From Celerinatantimonas diazotrophica (GTDB taxonomy: Bacteria > Pseudomonadota > Gammaproteobacteria > Enterobacterales > Celerinatantimonadaceae), in NCBI RefSeq assembly GCF_004339545.1, contig NZ_SMGD01000013.1, positions 62,001-126,000 of the forward strand: a stretch of 64,000 nucleotides of DNA. The letters run 5' to 3'. Position 1 is the first letter of the stretch, and the number at the start of each line of letters is the position of its first letter. The notes under the pieces are model-generated. The model did not search any database. It was given only the letters and a program-made list of their open reading frames with translations, and was not told the DNA's origin. The position numbers and the translations under genes were made by a program. Shown piece after piece: positions 39,821 to 48,739 of this stretch.

Positions 39821-40786
39821 ATGAAGATAAAAAAACTATTACTCACCCTGCTGGTCGCAGCACCGATGGCATTCAGCGTCGCACATGCCAAAGAGCAAAT
39901 TAAAGTCGGCTTTGCCAACCGGACTCTAAATGGTGCATTTTTCAACGGCCTGACTGAATACATGAAAATTCATGCTAAAGAGCATGGTTATCAGTTAGTA
40001 ACCACCGATGCCCGTGGCGACATGAATAAGCAGATCTCCGATGTTGAGGACATGATTGCCCAGGGAATCAACTATCTGGTGCTTAACCCGCAGGATCCGG
40101 AGGCCGGTCTACGCATCACCGAGATCGCCAAACGGGCCGGTATTCCAGTAATCGACCTGGATAGTGACATCTCCCTGAAGGCGCCAGTCGTCACGCGAGT
40201 CATGGCCAATAACGCCGTCGATAACAAGATGATCGGTGAATACGCAGTCAGCCAGTTTGGCGATAAACCGATGCGTTGCGTTGTGATCAGTGGTAACCAA
40301 GGCAATCTAGTCGGTAAAGCTCGTCGCGATGGTTTTTTCACTGGAGTGATAGAGGCCCAGTTGCGTAAATACAATCACACTGAGTTCAAAATACTTAGCC
40401 AGGGTTGGGGCAATTGGGATCAGCAAGGCGGTCTGAAAGCAATGGAAGATCAAATTGTCGCTCAAGGCAATAAAATCAACTGTGTATACAGTGAGATGGA
40501 CGACATGGCTCTGGGGGCAATCCGTGCCCTAAAAGCTGCCAACAAGCTGCAGGGTGTCAAAGTCTATTCGCATGACGGCTACAAAAAAGGACTAGAAGCA
40601 ATTATTAACGGTGATCTGCAAGCAACAGCCTCAAACAATCCGGATCTGCTGACTAAAAAAGTACTGAACATTATTCAACAGTACCAACAAGGTAAGCATG
40701 ACTTCCCTGATTATGAGTACATCACACCAACCCTCATCACCAAAGATAACGTGAAAAAATACTACAACCCGAAATCCATATTCTAA
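39821..40786 (+). CDS. Sugar ABC transporter periplasmic binding protein (RbsB-like)
   Basis: The 321-residue protein has a signal peptide (KLLLTLLVAAPMAFSVAHA, cleavage before KEQIKVGFA) and a type-I periplasmic binding fold like RbsB. LVLNPQDPEAGLRITEIAKRAGIPVIDLDSD and SEMDDMALGAIRALKAA are typical of the ribose/galactose family. By operon context it binds D-arabinitol or a related pentitol rather than ribose; this is inference. It is followed by an intercistronic hairpin and the ATPase gene. Confidence 0.9.
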   Translation: MKIKKLLLTLLVAAPMAFSVAHAKEQIKVGFANRTLNGAFFNGLTEYMKIHAKEHGYQLVTTDARGDMNKQISDVEDMIAQGINYLVLNPQDPEAGLRITEIAKRAGIPVIDLDSDISLKAPVVTRVMANNAVDNKMIGEYAVSQFGDKPMRCVVISGNQGNLVGKARRDGFFTGVIEAQLRKYNHTEFKILSQGWGNWDQQGGLKAMEDQIVAQGNKINCVYSEMDDMALGAIRALKAANKLQGVKVYSHDGYKKGLEAIINGDLQATASNNPDLLTKKVLNIIQQYQQGKHDFPDYEYITPTLITKDNVKKYYNPKSIF

Positions 40787-40800
40787 TCGCAATGAGTGAT

Positions 40801-40828
40801 CCTGCCTCTGATAGTGCTCGGAGGCGGG
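40801..40828 (+). other. Intercistronic hairpin between binding-protein and ATPase genes
   Basis: CCTGCCTC and GAGGCGGG pair (one G-U) around a 12-nt loop in the 59-bp gap. Such hairpins behind binding-protein genes commonly stabilise the upstream mRNA, giving more binding protein than ATPase. Confidence 0.6.
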
Positions 40829-40845
40829 CTCCCGGGAGGTAACAA

Positions 40846-42342
40846 ATGAGCTACGCGATTGAAATATCCAATGTTAAGAAAAGCTTTGGTGGCGTACATG
40901 CTTTAAAGAAGATCAATTTAAAAGTCCAAGCCGGTACTATTCATGCAATTTGCGGAGAAAATGGTGCTGGAAAATCAACCTTAATGAAGATCCTCTCCGG
41001 CATTCATGCCAAAGATTCCGGGGTCATAAAAATTCATGGTCAATCAGTAAATTTCAGCTCTCCAAAAGAAAGCCAACAACAGAATATTGGTATTATCTAT
41101 CAGGAACTGGCACTTTCGCCCGACCTAACCGTCGCAGAAAATCTATTTCTCAGTGATTTAGGTCTTGGTAAAAGGACGATCAACTGGAAAGAATTAAACC
41201 ACCGCGCTGAAAAAGCACTCAGCCATCTGGGGTATCAAATTTCGCCGACCCGTAAAGTCGGTACACTCAGCGTCGCCAATCAACAAATGGTGGAAATTGC
41301 CAAATCGTTAGTCAAGGATGTCCGGATCCTGATCCTTGATGAGCCTTCAGCCGTACTCTCCGATAAAGAGATAGATATTCTCTTCTCGCAGTTAAAGCTC
41401 CTCAAAGGCAAAGGGGTCACCATTTTGTATATCTCCCACCGCCTTGATGAGATCTTCAAAATTGCCGATGATATTACAGTCATCAAAGACGGCGAAACCA
41501 TTGGCAATCTTGATCCAATGACCTGCAGTGAAAATGACATCATCTCCATGATGGTCGGCAGGGAACTCACCAATATCTATCCTGAGCGTAATATTCCCAC
41601 CGGGACAGAAGCATTACGGGTGGAAAACCTTTCAACCAAAGATTTGCTCAGTGACATCAATATTCATGTCAATAAAGGTGAAATTATTGGCTTGGCCGGA
41701 TTGGTCGGCTCTGGACGCAGCGAAGTGGCGCGGGCTCTGTTCGGCATTGACAAATTCAGCTCCGGTAAAATCATTAAAGATGGTCAGCCAGTCAAGATTA
41801 GTCATCCAATCGATGCCATGCGCAATGGTATCGGGCTGGTTCCGGAGAGTCGCAAAGAACAAGGCTCCATTTTGGATCGGCCAATCGCCGAGAATATCTC
41901 ACTGGCCAATCTACCGAAAATTTCCAACCGCTTCGGAGTCATTCGAACCGGCCGGGAACGCGCGATCGGTACCCATTTTCAAAACAAAGTCAAAATCAAA
42001 TTAGGCACCTTACAAGACCCACTCAGTAGCTTAAGCGGCGGCAACCAGCAAAAAGTGGTCATTGCCAAATGGCTAAATACAGACTGTAACGTGTTGATCC
42101 TCGATGAGCCAACGCGCGGTGTTGATGTTGGCGCCAAAGTAGAAATTTACAACATCATTCATGATCTGGCCAAGCAAGGCTATGCAGTGATCGTCATATC
42201 GTCCGAGATGATTGAGATCATTGGATTATGTCATCGGGTCTATGTCATGAGTGAAGGCGTTATCACCCGCGAACTGCAAGGCGATGACATTACTGAAGAA
42301 AACATTATGCGTTATGCCATTCCCAAGCGAGCCGCGGTGTAA
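40846..42342 (+). CDS. Sugar ABC transporter ATPase (RbsA-like, two ATPase domains)
   Basis: The 498-residue protein contains two fused ABC cassettes. The first has Walker A GENGAGKST and Walker B ILILDEPSAVLSD. The second has LSGGNQQKVVIAKWL and VLILDEPTRGVDVGAK; its Walker A is degenerate (GLVGSGRSE), as is usual for RbsA/MglA. It is the energising subunit of the pentitol importer. GGGAGG lies before the ATG. The permease start is 14 bp downstream. Confidence 0.93.
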   Translation: MSYAIEISNVKKSFGGVHALKKINLKVQAGTIHAICGENGAGKSTLMKILSGIHAKDSGVIKIHGQSVNFSSPKESQQQNIGIIYQELALSPDLTVAENLFLSDLGLGKRTINWKELNHRAEKALSHLGYQISPTRKVGTLSVANQQMVEIAKSLVKDVRILILDEPSAVLSDKEIDILFSQLKLLKGKGVTILYISHRLDEIFKIADDITVIKDGETIGNLDPMTCSENDIISMMVGRELTNIYPERNIPTGTEALRVENLSTKDLLSDINIHVNKGEIIGLAGLVGSGRSEVARALFGIDKFSSGKIIKDGQPVKISHPIDAMRNGIGLVPESRKEQGSILDRPIAENISLANLPKISNRFGVIRTGRERAIGTHFQNKVKIKLGTLQDPLSSLSGGNQQKVVIAKWLNTDCNVLILDEPTRGVDVGAKVEIYNIIHDLAKQGYAVIVISSEMIEIIGLCHRVYVMSEGVITRELQGDDITEENIMRYAIPKRAAV

Positions 42343-42355
42343 CCCAGGAGGAATT

Positions 42356-43345
42356 ATGGAAACTGATAACATGAAAAAAATTTATTCCAGGATCCCACAG
42401 CCCCCTCTAAACAAAAAAGAGATCCTAAACTTTTTATCCAACAACACCACTTTACTGGTTTTTATTGTGATGTTGGTTCTGGCAGCCTTTCTATCTGACC
42501 GCTTTTATACTGCTGACAATATTACCAATGTTCTGCGTCAAAGCGTGCCACTTGGGCTCGCTTCGCTAGGTATGCTATTTGTGATTCTTACCGGTGGTAT
42601 CGATCTGTCTGTGGGCTCCATAATGGCGTTAGTCTCTGTCGTTGTTGCACTATTTATTCCATCAATCGGTTTATGGCCCGCTATTTTACTGGGAGTAATA
42701 ACCGCTATCGCCATTGGTCTTATTGCAGGTATATTGGTCGCTTATGTCAATATTGCGCCATTTATTGCCACTCTGGCGATGATGACAGTTGCGCGTGGAT
42801 TAGCGCTGATTATTGCAAAAGGCCAACCCACGTTTATTGATAATAATGCCTTTGTGAACTTCGGCACTGGTTACCTGTTCGGCATTCCGCTCCCAGTTTA
42901 CATCTTCGCACTATTTACTATCATCGCTCAATTTGTTTACAAACATACTATCTTTGGCCGTTTAACTATTTCATTAGGTTCCAATGAAACAGCAACTCGC
43001 TTCGCTGGGATCCGCATTGAACGAATGAAAATTGCTGTTTATGGTTTAAGCGGTTTCGCCTGCGGCATCGCCGGTATTTTGGCCGCAACTCGAACTGGGG
43101 TGGGCTCTCCTGTACTAGCGCTTGGTTTTGAACTGGATGTAATCGCTGCCGTTGTGGTCGGCGGAGCCAGCTTGGCCGGAGGGAAAGGAACCGTGGTGAA
43201 CACCATCATCGGGGTACTGATCTTAAGTATTATTTCCAACCTAATGAACTTGATGAACATTTCCGGTTACAACCAGCAGGTAGTCAAAGGTCTGATCATC
43301 ATTCTAGCGGTGATGCTGGAAAGCTATAAATCCAAACGAACCTAA
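42356..43345 (+). CDS. Sugar ABC transporter permease (RbsC-like)
   Basis: The 329-residue membrane protein has about eight to ten hydrophobic segments and the RbsC-family motifs LTGGIDLSVGSIMALVSVV and VIAAVVVGGASLAGGKGTV. The start at 42356 follows AGGAGG; the longer frame from 42251 would run through the end of the ATPase gene. It forms the channel of the importer with the two preceding genes and is the last gene of the dal operon, ended by a strong terminator. Confidence 0.93.
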   Translation: METDNMKKIYSRIPQPPLNKKEILNFLSNNTTLLVFIVMLVLAAFLSDRFYTADNITNVLRQSVPLGLASLGMLFVILTGGIDLSVGSIMALVSVVVALFIPSIGLWPAILLGVITAIAIGLIAGILVAYVNIAPFIATLAMMTVARGLALIIAKGQPTFIDNNAFVNFGTGYLFGIPLPVYIFALFTIIAQFVYKHTIFGRLTISLGSNETATRFAGIRIERMKIAVYGLSGFACGIAGILAATRTGVGSPVLALGFELDVIAAVVVGGASLAGGKGTVVNTIIGVLILSIISNLMNLMNISGYNQQVVKGLIIILAVMLESYKSKRT

Positions 43346-43400
43346 GTAAAAGTAGTTGATTGGAATCAATCCGTTGTTCAAATACTTATAGCAACCCCTT

Positions 43401-43427
43401 CCCCGCCTCCGATAAGGCGGGGTTTTT
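43401..43427 (+). terminator. Strong rho-independent terminator of the pentitol operon
   Basis: CCCCGCCT and AGGCGGGG form a perfect 8-bp GC-rich stem with a 6-nt loop, followed directly by TTTTTATTT, 55 bp after the permease stop. Confidence 0.93.
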
Positions 43428-43623
43428 ATTTAGCATCACTCACCGCCATGGTTAGTAGTACCTCAATGCTAGTTAAAGTGATCTGGCGAATCGCATCTTG
43501 AACGCTATTTTTAGTATTTGTGCTCATGGTCAAATTAGTCCTTATACAGAGGAAACAATGCGTTACTAGCTTGCGCTAGAGCATTAATACTATCTAATGC
43601 GAACATTGAATCTATTTATTCAG

Positions 43624-44098
43624 GACTTGTATAACTGCTTAATTTAACTCAGGTGAATTGCTTTGTAGCGGTTGCTCAGGAGCTGAATTTTAGCCAAGCA
43701 GCACAGCCTTTAAACATGATGCAGCCATCACTAACTCGCCAAATACAGATACTAGAGCATCAAATAGGCGTAACATTGCTATCGCGCTCAACACGCTCGG
43801 TAAAATTCACCCCAGCAGGAGAAGCATTTTTAGTTGAGGCTCAGCAACTGCTTGATTTAGCAAGCCATGCAACGCAAAAAGCATAGCGAATTGCGTGCGG
43901 CGAACAAGGACAAGTGACTTTAAGTTTTGTGGCAAGTTCCATCTATCAATATCTGCCAGATTTCGTCAACCAACTTCGCTCATAGCCCTTAATATCTCAG
44001 TATATCTTCGCGAAATAACCTCCCATCAACAACTCAATGCTCTGTGCTTGCATCAGATTGAGTGAGGCATAGTGCGTAAAATGCTCTTGCCACAATTA
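43624..44098 (+). pseudogene. Broken LysR-family regulator gene
   Basis: One frame encodes the LysR DNA-binding domain (NCFVAVAQELNFSQAAQPLN, MMQPSLTRQIQILEHQIGVT, LLSRSTRSVKFTPAGEAFL). It then meets TAG at 43884-43886 and continues as RIACGEQGQVTLSFVASSIY. After another stop and a frame change, REITSHQQLNALCLHQIE and GIVRKMLLPQL follow. Several stops and frame changes and loss of the C-terminal half show it is dead. The original start codon appears lost as well; GTG 43653 is only an internal codon. The 43428-43623 gap before it shows no accepted gene. Confidence 0.85.
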
Positions 44099-44141
44099 TA
44101 AATGCTTAGTCACAAACTGTTACTGATTTGAAAGAGCGACA

Positions 44142-44564
44142 ATGATAAATAATCCGGCGTTGGAGGGGCCGTTTTTCTTCACCCAGAAAATCCTGCCGCT
44201 CATAGCTGATAGTGGACACATTATTAATATCTCATCAGGTCTGGCCCGTTTTTCGTTTCCAGGATCTGTGGCCTATGCGATGGCGAAAGGCGCTGTTGAA
44301 GTGATGACTCGCTATATGGCCAAAGAATTTGCCAACAGAAAGATTCGCGTGAACACATTAGCCCCCGGTGCTATCGCCACTGATTTTCGAGGTGGAGCCA
44401 TTCGCGACAGCGAACAAGCAAAATCAATGGTTGCTTCCGTGACGGCACTTAATCGCGTCGGTGAAGCGCAAGATATCGGTAAAGCAGTGGCAGCTATGTT
44501 TAGTGAAGGATTTGATTGGATTACCGGCCAACGAATCGAAGCATCTGGCGGTATGATCTTATAA
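44142..44564 (+). pseudogene. C-terminal part of a short-chain dehydrogenase (SDR), N-terminus missing
   Basis: The 140-residue frame begins in mid-fold (FFFTQKILPLIADSGHIINI). It keeps the catalytic Ser of SSGLARF and Tyr-x-x-x-Lys of YAMAKGAVEV, and ends with the typical ITGQRIEASGGMIL. The nucleotide-binding Rossmann half (GxxxGxG and NNAG motifs) is absent, so it cannot be a working SDR. An N-terminal fragment of the same subfamily lies about 8.7 kb upstream at 35460-35592. The pentitol operon and the LysR relic lie between them. Confidence 0.82.
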
Positions 44565-44612
44565 ACATTGATAATAAAGGCGGCAGAGAACATCTTTCAG
44601 CCGCCTTTATTA

Positions 44613-44790
44613 GGGACTGTTGACCTTTTGTGATTAGTTTTACAGAAATCTGAGAGAGGTTTAGGCAAGGCAAACGTTATGCCATGTAGTTATTCTCCAC
44701 AAAGAACGTTTAACGCTGGATAAATTCCTCTCAGATACAGCCCTTGGGGTTCATTTAAACAAAATTCAACCACCAAAGATCAACAGTCTC
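44613..44790 (+). mobile_element. MITE copy 4 (178 bp, internally deleted)
   Basis: The left end GGGACTGTTGACCTTTTGTG and right end AAAGATCAACAGTCTC are flanked by TA (44611-44612 and 44791-44792). The sequence tracks copy 1 to TTCATTTAAAC and then jumps to AAAATTCAACC, a loss of about 85 bp at a short AAC repeat. It sits between the SDR relic and the VOC gene, only six bases from the VOC stop codon. Confidence 0.88.
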
Positions 44791-44796
44791 TAGTCA

Positions 44797-45180
44797 CTAC
44801 ATTTCCCAGTCCTTCCAGATATCGTGCACCATTTCAATATTATTGCCATCGGGGTCATAAACAAAACAGGCGTAGTAATTCTCGGTGTACTGTGGCCGCG
44901 GCCCAGGTTTGCCATTATCACGGCCGCCTGCAGCGATTGCCGCCTCATAAAATTCATGAACTTTATCGCGGCTAGGGGCTCGAAATGCAATATGAAAATG
45001 AGTGAGATCTTTGTCTTCTTTTGACTGATAAATTTCAAACAATCCTTTGCCAATATCAAACGCCCAGAACGAGCCTTCATCGCCAAAAGAAACCTCATAA
45101 TCAAGCGGCTTAAACGCCTGCTCGTAAAAGCGTTTACTCCGCTCTATATCGCTGACTGCCATCGTAACATGGTCGATCAT
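44797..45180 (-). CDS. VOC/glyoxalase-fold protein
   Basis: This 127-residue protein has two beta-alpha-beta-beta-beta units of the vicinal-oxygen-chelate fold: MIDHVTMAVSDIERSKRFYEQ at the start and CFVYDPDGNNIEMVHD at the end. Metal ligands are the first His (residue 4), His in THFHIAF and Glu in NNIEMV. Members include glyoxalases, dioxygenases and fosfomycin-type resistance proteins; the substrate is unknown. An AAGGTGA site precedes the ATG. A MITE ends six bases past its stop. Confidence 0.85.
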   Translation of the reverse strand: MIDHVTMAVSDIERSKRFYEQAFKPLDYEVSFGDEGSFWAFDIGKGLFEIYQSKEDKDLTHFHIAFRAPSRDKVHEFYEAAIAAGGRDNGKPGPRPQYTENYYACFVYDPDGNNIEMVHDIWKDWEM

Positions 45181-45379
45181 ATTTCACCTTTAATTACAGA
45201 ACATTATTATTTTCCAACATACTCAATTCATGAATCGTTTATCTAAGTAACCTTTAGCCAAGCCGTTCAATCACTACTTTAGCCACATGTTATTAAAAAA
45301 GCTGTGATAACATGTTGCTAAATATTGCACATCCAAACATAGCCACTTTATTTAATCTAATCACACGTAACATACCCAA

Positions 45380-46264
45380 TTATTTACGAGTAAACAAATC
45401 GCTTTTTTCAAGTTCAATATGGCTTGTTTTTCCTTTAAGCTTTTCTTCATAACTCAATGGGTCTTCCCTATAATAGGGGTTAAATATTTTTCTGATTTTT
45501 ACATAAAGGAAATAGGGAATCAGTATAATGGCTAGTGAAGTAATCGGCCAAAGAATAACTCCACCTATCATAATTACTATCTCAAAAAAACCATTGCCAT
45601 GTAACCAATCTACTTCAACCCAACAATAGAAAAAAAGCGCTGCTGTAGCAATCATTGATACGAGTGTAACAAGGTTGCTCATAAAATTAGATGCAAATGG
45701 CCGGGTCCCATAAATCTTCAACATATTATGGATATCAATGAGTGTTTCATCATCACAATGAAGAGCCAGTAGAATGAGCCCTTCTGGAAACATAAAGCAC
45801 TTTAACAAACTTGGTGTATGGAGCTGATGACAAGCAACGTAAGTCAACGTAACTTCTTTATCCTCACATTCAGAGACAACACCTTCGCTACCAGGTGGAA
45901 TAAGTAGCTCTTTACCATAAACATAAAATTTCTGAATATGTGTTTCTGCACCGGGTTGACCCGAACTTATTGTTTGTGTCTGCGAATCTATTACAGTCTG
46001 GCAAGTACGAGCATAATTGTCATAAATAGTAATATTCTTAAACATATTAGAAATAGGTCTAATCATAAACCCTACGACTATCATTGAGGATAAAATAACC
46101 AGCTTGGATTTATAAAAAAGAATCACCCACGGCAAAAAGATTGCAGCAATTAACCCGCATAGAAGCACCTTCCCGATAGTTGTACCAACCCGTTGATGGC
46201 GTAATGTTCTGTTAATATAAATCCGCTCAAACTTGCTAATCTCCCGGTCAACTACACTTTCCAT
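45380..46264 (-). CDS. Uncharacterised membrane protein
   Basis: No family is recognised for this 294-residue protein. A hydrophilic N-terminus precedes two hydrophobic segments near residues 37-75. A central soluble region of about 120 residues contains VYGKELLIPPGSEGVV, LHTPSLLKCFMFPEGLILLALHCDDETL and further cysteines. Two C-terminal hydrophobic segments follow (LVTLVSMIATAALFFYCWV; IVIMIGGVILWPITSLAIIL), then a charged tail. The start at 46264 is chosen because GAGGGAAC precedes it. The gene is AT-rich and lies in a region of gene relics, but its frame is intact. The role is unknown. Confidence 0.7.
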   Translation of the reverse strand: MESVVDREISKFERIYINRTLRHQRVGTTIGKVLLCGLIAAIFLPWVILFYKSKLVILSSMIVVGFMIRPISNMFKNITIYDNYARTCQTVIDSQTQTISSGQPGAETHIQKFYVYGKELLIPPGSEGVVSECEDKEVTLTYVACHQLHTPSLLKCFMFPEGLILLALHCDDETLIDIHNMLKIYGTRPFASNFMSNLVTLVSMIATAALFFYCWVEVDWLHGNGFFEIVIMIGGVILWPITSLAIILIPYFLYVKIRKIFNPYYREDPLSYEEKLKGKTSHIELEKSDLFTRK

Positions 46265-46332
46265 AAATGTTCCCTCAATCACAGTCACCATCATACATTA
46301 CAGTGAAACTGTGACAGGGAAAACCAGTTTAT

Positions 46333-46659
46333 TTAATGCACTAAAGGGGCAGTATGCCGTTTATAATTTTTAATAATTTCGATTAAGCCAAACAATACAA
46401 ACGCTAATGAAACGACCTGTTGAATGGCCAAAATGGGCTTGTGCTGAATCAGCATTAACATTCTCATCGATAAATTCATCAACGAAAAACAAAACCAACC
46501 ATTGATATTGTCTTTGGCTAACAGATAGCCACCTAGTAAAAAGCCGATCATCACGCCAATTTCAAACACCTGAGTCAACGATGGAATTCCATGGTGACAA
46601 TACAGGCTATATCCACTGCCTAAAACGATAAAAAATAGGTAATGACAGACGTTAACTTG
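46333..46659 (-). pseudogene. 5'-truncated small membrane-protein gene
   Basis: The frame from a stop at 46660-46662 runs without ATG or GTG until TTG 46578. The upstream codons still look like protein (FFIVLGSGYSLYCHHGIP), so the natural start is missing. The rest encodes three hydrophobic segments: FEIGVMIGFLLGGYLLAK, FCFSLMNLSMRMLMLIQ and ILAIQQVVSLAFVLFGLIEI. It vaguely resembles PnuC/YgjV-like small transporters, but I cannot name it. If TTG 46578 is used, an 81-aa protein could still be made. Confidence 0.5.
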
Positions 46660-46667
46660 TCATATAA

Positions 46668-46976
46668 GTGATTCGCAACTCGCCCTTTAATCAAGACGGA
46701 CAAAAATTTGTACAATCCATATTTGCAAGGCTCAGAGTAAATGATAGCCATGCACTGCTTCGAGCTGCACTAGCTGGAGAGGGAATCGTCATGGCTCCGC
46801 GAGTGCTTGTACAAGAATTTCTAATAACCGGAAAATTGCTCACTATTCTCAATGAATTCACGCCGCCACCTCGACAAATGCATCTTATTTATCCAGCTGA
46901 GCCTAAGCGTCGAGCCAAAGTTCAGGTTTTCATTGACAAGGCATTAAGAAAGTTCACCGATCCAGTAGCTATCTGA
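46668..46976 (+). pseudogene. C-terminal fragment of a LysR-family regulator
   Basis: This 102-codon frame starts at GTG directly after a TAA. It encodes the end of a LysR effector domain: LRVNDSHALLRAALAGEGIVMAPRVLV, then PPPRQMHLIYPAEPKRRAKVQVFIDKALRKF. There is no DNA-binding domain. It may be the missing end of the LysR relic at 43624-44098, since the preserved parts do not overlap, or of an unrelated LysR gene. Confidence 0.78.
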
Positions 46977-47063
46977 TGATATAAATGAATTTAAGGGATT
47001 AGCTTGGCATCATTAATGTCATAATGAGACTGCATAATTAAATCAAATACGAATTTTCTAAAC

Positions 47064-47086
47064 AAGGCGATATACACTATCGCCTT
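47064..47086 (-). terminator. Terminator downstream of guaC
   Basis: AAGGCGATA and TATCGCCTT form a perfect 9-bp stem with a 5-nt loop, 20 bp past the guaC stop. On the minus strand it is followed by GTTTAG. Confidence 0.7.
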
Positions 47087-47105
47087 CTCTATTTAGCGCG
47101 GCAAT

Positions 47106-48152
47106 CTATTTCTCTTTACCAAATACATTATTTTCTTGTTCACGCACTTGCACAAAAGTGGTTCGTTTGCTGAGCTCTTTTAAACAGCTTGCTCCGACAT
47201 AAGTACAAGCAGAGCGAACGCCGCCTAAGATATCTTGCACGGTATGCTCGACACTGCCGCGTAAAGGTAATTCAACAATCTTCCCTTCTGCGGCACGATA
47301 ATCGGCAACACCACCAGAATGCTTAGTCATAGCGGCCTGAGAGCTCATGCCATAAAAGCGCATAAACTGTTTACCATCGTGCTCAACCACTTCACCACCA
47401 CACTCATTATGAGCAGCTAACATACCTCCGAGCATGACAAAATCAGAACCGCCACCAAAGGCTTTAGCAACATCACCAGGACACGTACATCCACCATCAG
47501 CAATAATATGGCCACCTAATCCATGTGCTGCATCCGCACATTCAATAATCGCTGAAAGTTGCGGATAACCAACCCCCGTTTTAACTCGCGTCGTGCAAAC
47601 ACTCCCAGGACCAATGCCTACTTTGATAATATCCGCGCCGCTAATAATTAATTCTTCAGCCATCTCCCCTGTCACAACATTACCAGCAACGATGGTTTTG
47701 CCTGGGAATTCATTCCGAATTTTCGCGACGAATTGAACGAAATGTTCTGAATAACCATTTGCCACATCAATGCAGATAAACTGGAGTTTATCGCTCAATG
47801 CCATGATTTTGCGAGTATTGGTAAAATCATTCTCACTCGTACCAGTGCTCACCATCAAATAATGCTGGTAGTCTGCGGGGATTTCACCTAAAAATTCCTG
47901 CCACTGCGCAACGCTATAATGTTTATGAACCGCGGTCACCATCTGATGAGCAGCCAACGCCTTAGCTAAGTCAAAGGTACCAACCGTGTCCATATTGGCA
48001 GCGATAATAGGTACACCAGACCATTGACACTTAGAATGTTTAAACGTATACTGCCGAGTAACTTCAACCTGAGACCTGCTCTTAAGTGTTGAGCGCTTTG
48101 GCCGAATCAAAACGTCCTTGAAGCCCAATTTCAAGTCTGATTCTATGCGCAT
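47106..48152 (-). CDS. guaC: GMP reductase
   Basis: GuaC reduces GMP to IMP with NADPH, a purine-salvage enzyme of the cytoplasm. The 348-residue chain aligns end to end with E. coli GuaC (347 aa). The catalytic Cys186 lies in [20 protein letters not shown], with IMP-binding [20 protein letters not shown] and the GMSSQAAM flap. GAGGAAAG precedes the ATG. It is a single gene with its own terminator. Confidence 0.97.
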   Translation of the reverse strand: MRIESDLKLGFKDVLIRPKRSTLKSRSQVEVTRQYTFKHSKCQWSGVPIIAANMDTVGTFDLAKALAAHQMVTAVHKHYSVAQWQEFLGEIPADYQHYLMVSTGTSENDFTNTRKIMALSDKLQFICIDVANGYSEHFVQFVAKIRNEFPGKTIVAGNVVTGEMAEELIISGADIIKVGIGPGSVCTTRVKTGVGYPQLSAIIECADAAHGLGGHIIADGGCTCPGDVAKAFGGGSDFVMLGGMLAAHNECGGEVVEHDGKQFMRFYGMSSQAAMTKHSGGVADYRAAEGKIVELPLRGSVEHTVQDILGGVRSACTYVGASCLKELSKRTTFVQVREQENNVFGKEK

Positions 48153-48264
48153 AGCTTTCCTCTTTATAATTTCTTAGACACAAACCTGAGGAGCATATCG
48201 TATTACTGGCCATTTGAACAGTCCTTCGTGGCTGTTTTTTGTATGCCTGAATTTCACTCTTTAG

Positions 48265-48615
48265 CTATTCACTGAATTGTTGTTCGTTATTCGTTCCAGT
48301 TGCCAAGCAGTTTTCATCCAACCACGCCAGATAATCAGGAAGACCGGTCATGATAGGCACTTGAATAATTTGCGGGACATCATAAGGATGTATCTTTAAA
48401 AGATGCTGTTGCAATCGTTCGTAGCAATCACATCGAGTTTTAATCCGTAACATCAGCTCTGCTTGATGCTCAATACCACCTTGCCATGAGTAATAACTTT
48501 CAATCGGCTGAATTTGTACGCAAGCGGCTAACTTTTCTCTTAGTAGGCTTTGGGCAATCAGCTCAGCGTTAGCTTGGCTGTCTACTGTCGTTAACACCAT
48601 GCAATATTGGCTCAT
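48265..48615 (-). CDS. cutA: Divalent-cation tolerance protein CutA
   Basis: CutA is a small (116 aa) trimeric ferredoxin-like protein linked to copper and other divalent-metal tolerance, though its molecular role is not settled. Visible signatures are LREKLAACVQIQPIESYYSWQGGIE and HPYDVPQIIQVPIMTGLPDYLAWL. AAGGAA precedes the ATG. The gene stands alone between guaC and a class-III aminotransferase. Confidence 0.95.
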   Translation of the reverse strand: MSQYCMVLTTVDSQANAELIAQSLLREKLAACVQIQPIESYYSWQGGIEHQAELMLRIKTRCDCYERLQQHLLKIHPYDVPQIIQVPIMTGLPDYLAWLDENCLATGTNNEQQFSE

Positions 48616-48687
48616 TTAACATTCCTTAATGATTAAGCTTGAACCTTTTCTAGTCTGACATAAAACTTGCCTAATAATCCATGCAAT

Positions 48688-48720
48688 AAAAAAGCCGCAG
48701 CTCCAATGAACTGCGGCTTT
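48688..48720 (-). terminator. Rho-independent terminator of the aminotransferase gene
   Basis: AAAGCCGCAG and CTGCGGCTTT form a 10-bp stem with a 10-nt loop, followed by a TTTTTT run when read on the minus strand. Confidence 0.9.
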
Positions 48721-48739
48721 AACATGAGCTTGTTACAAC

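Noticed and set aside
43426-43527. 33-codon minus-strand frame (MSTNTKNSVQDAIRQITLTS...)
   Set aside because: Its end overlaps the pentitol-operon terminator and its ribosome binding site is poorly placed. It may be another gene relic but no family could be named.
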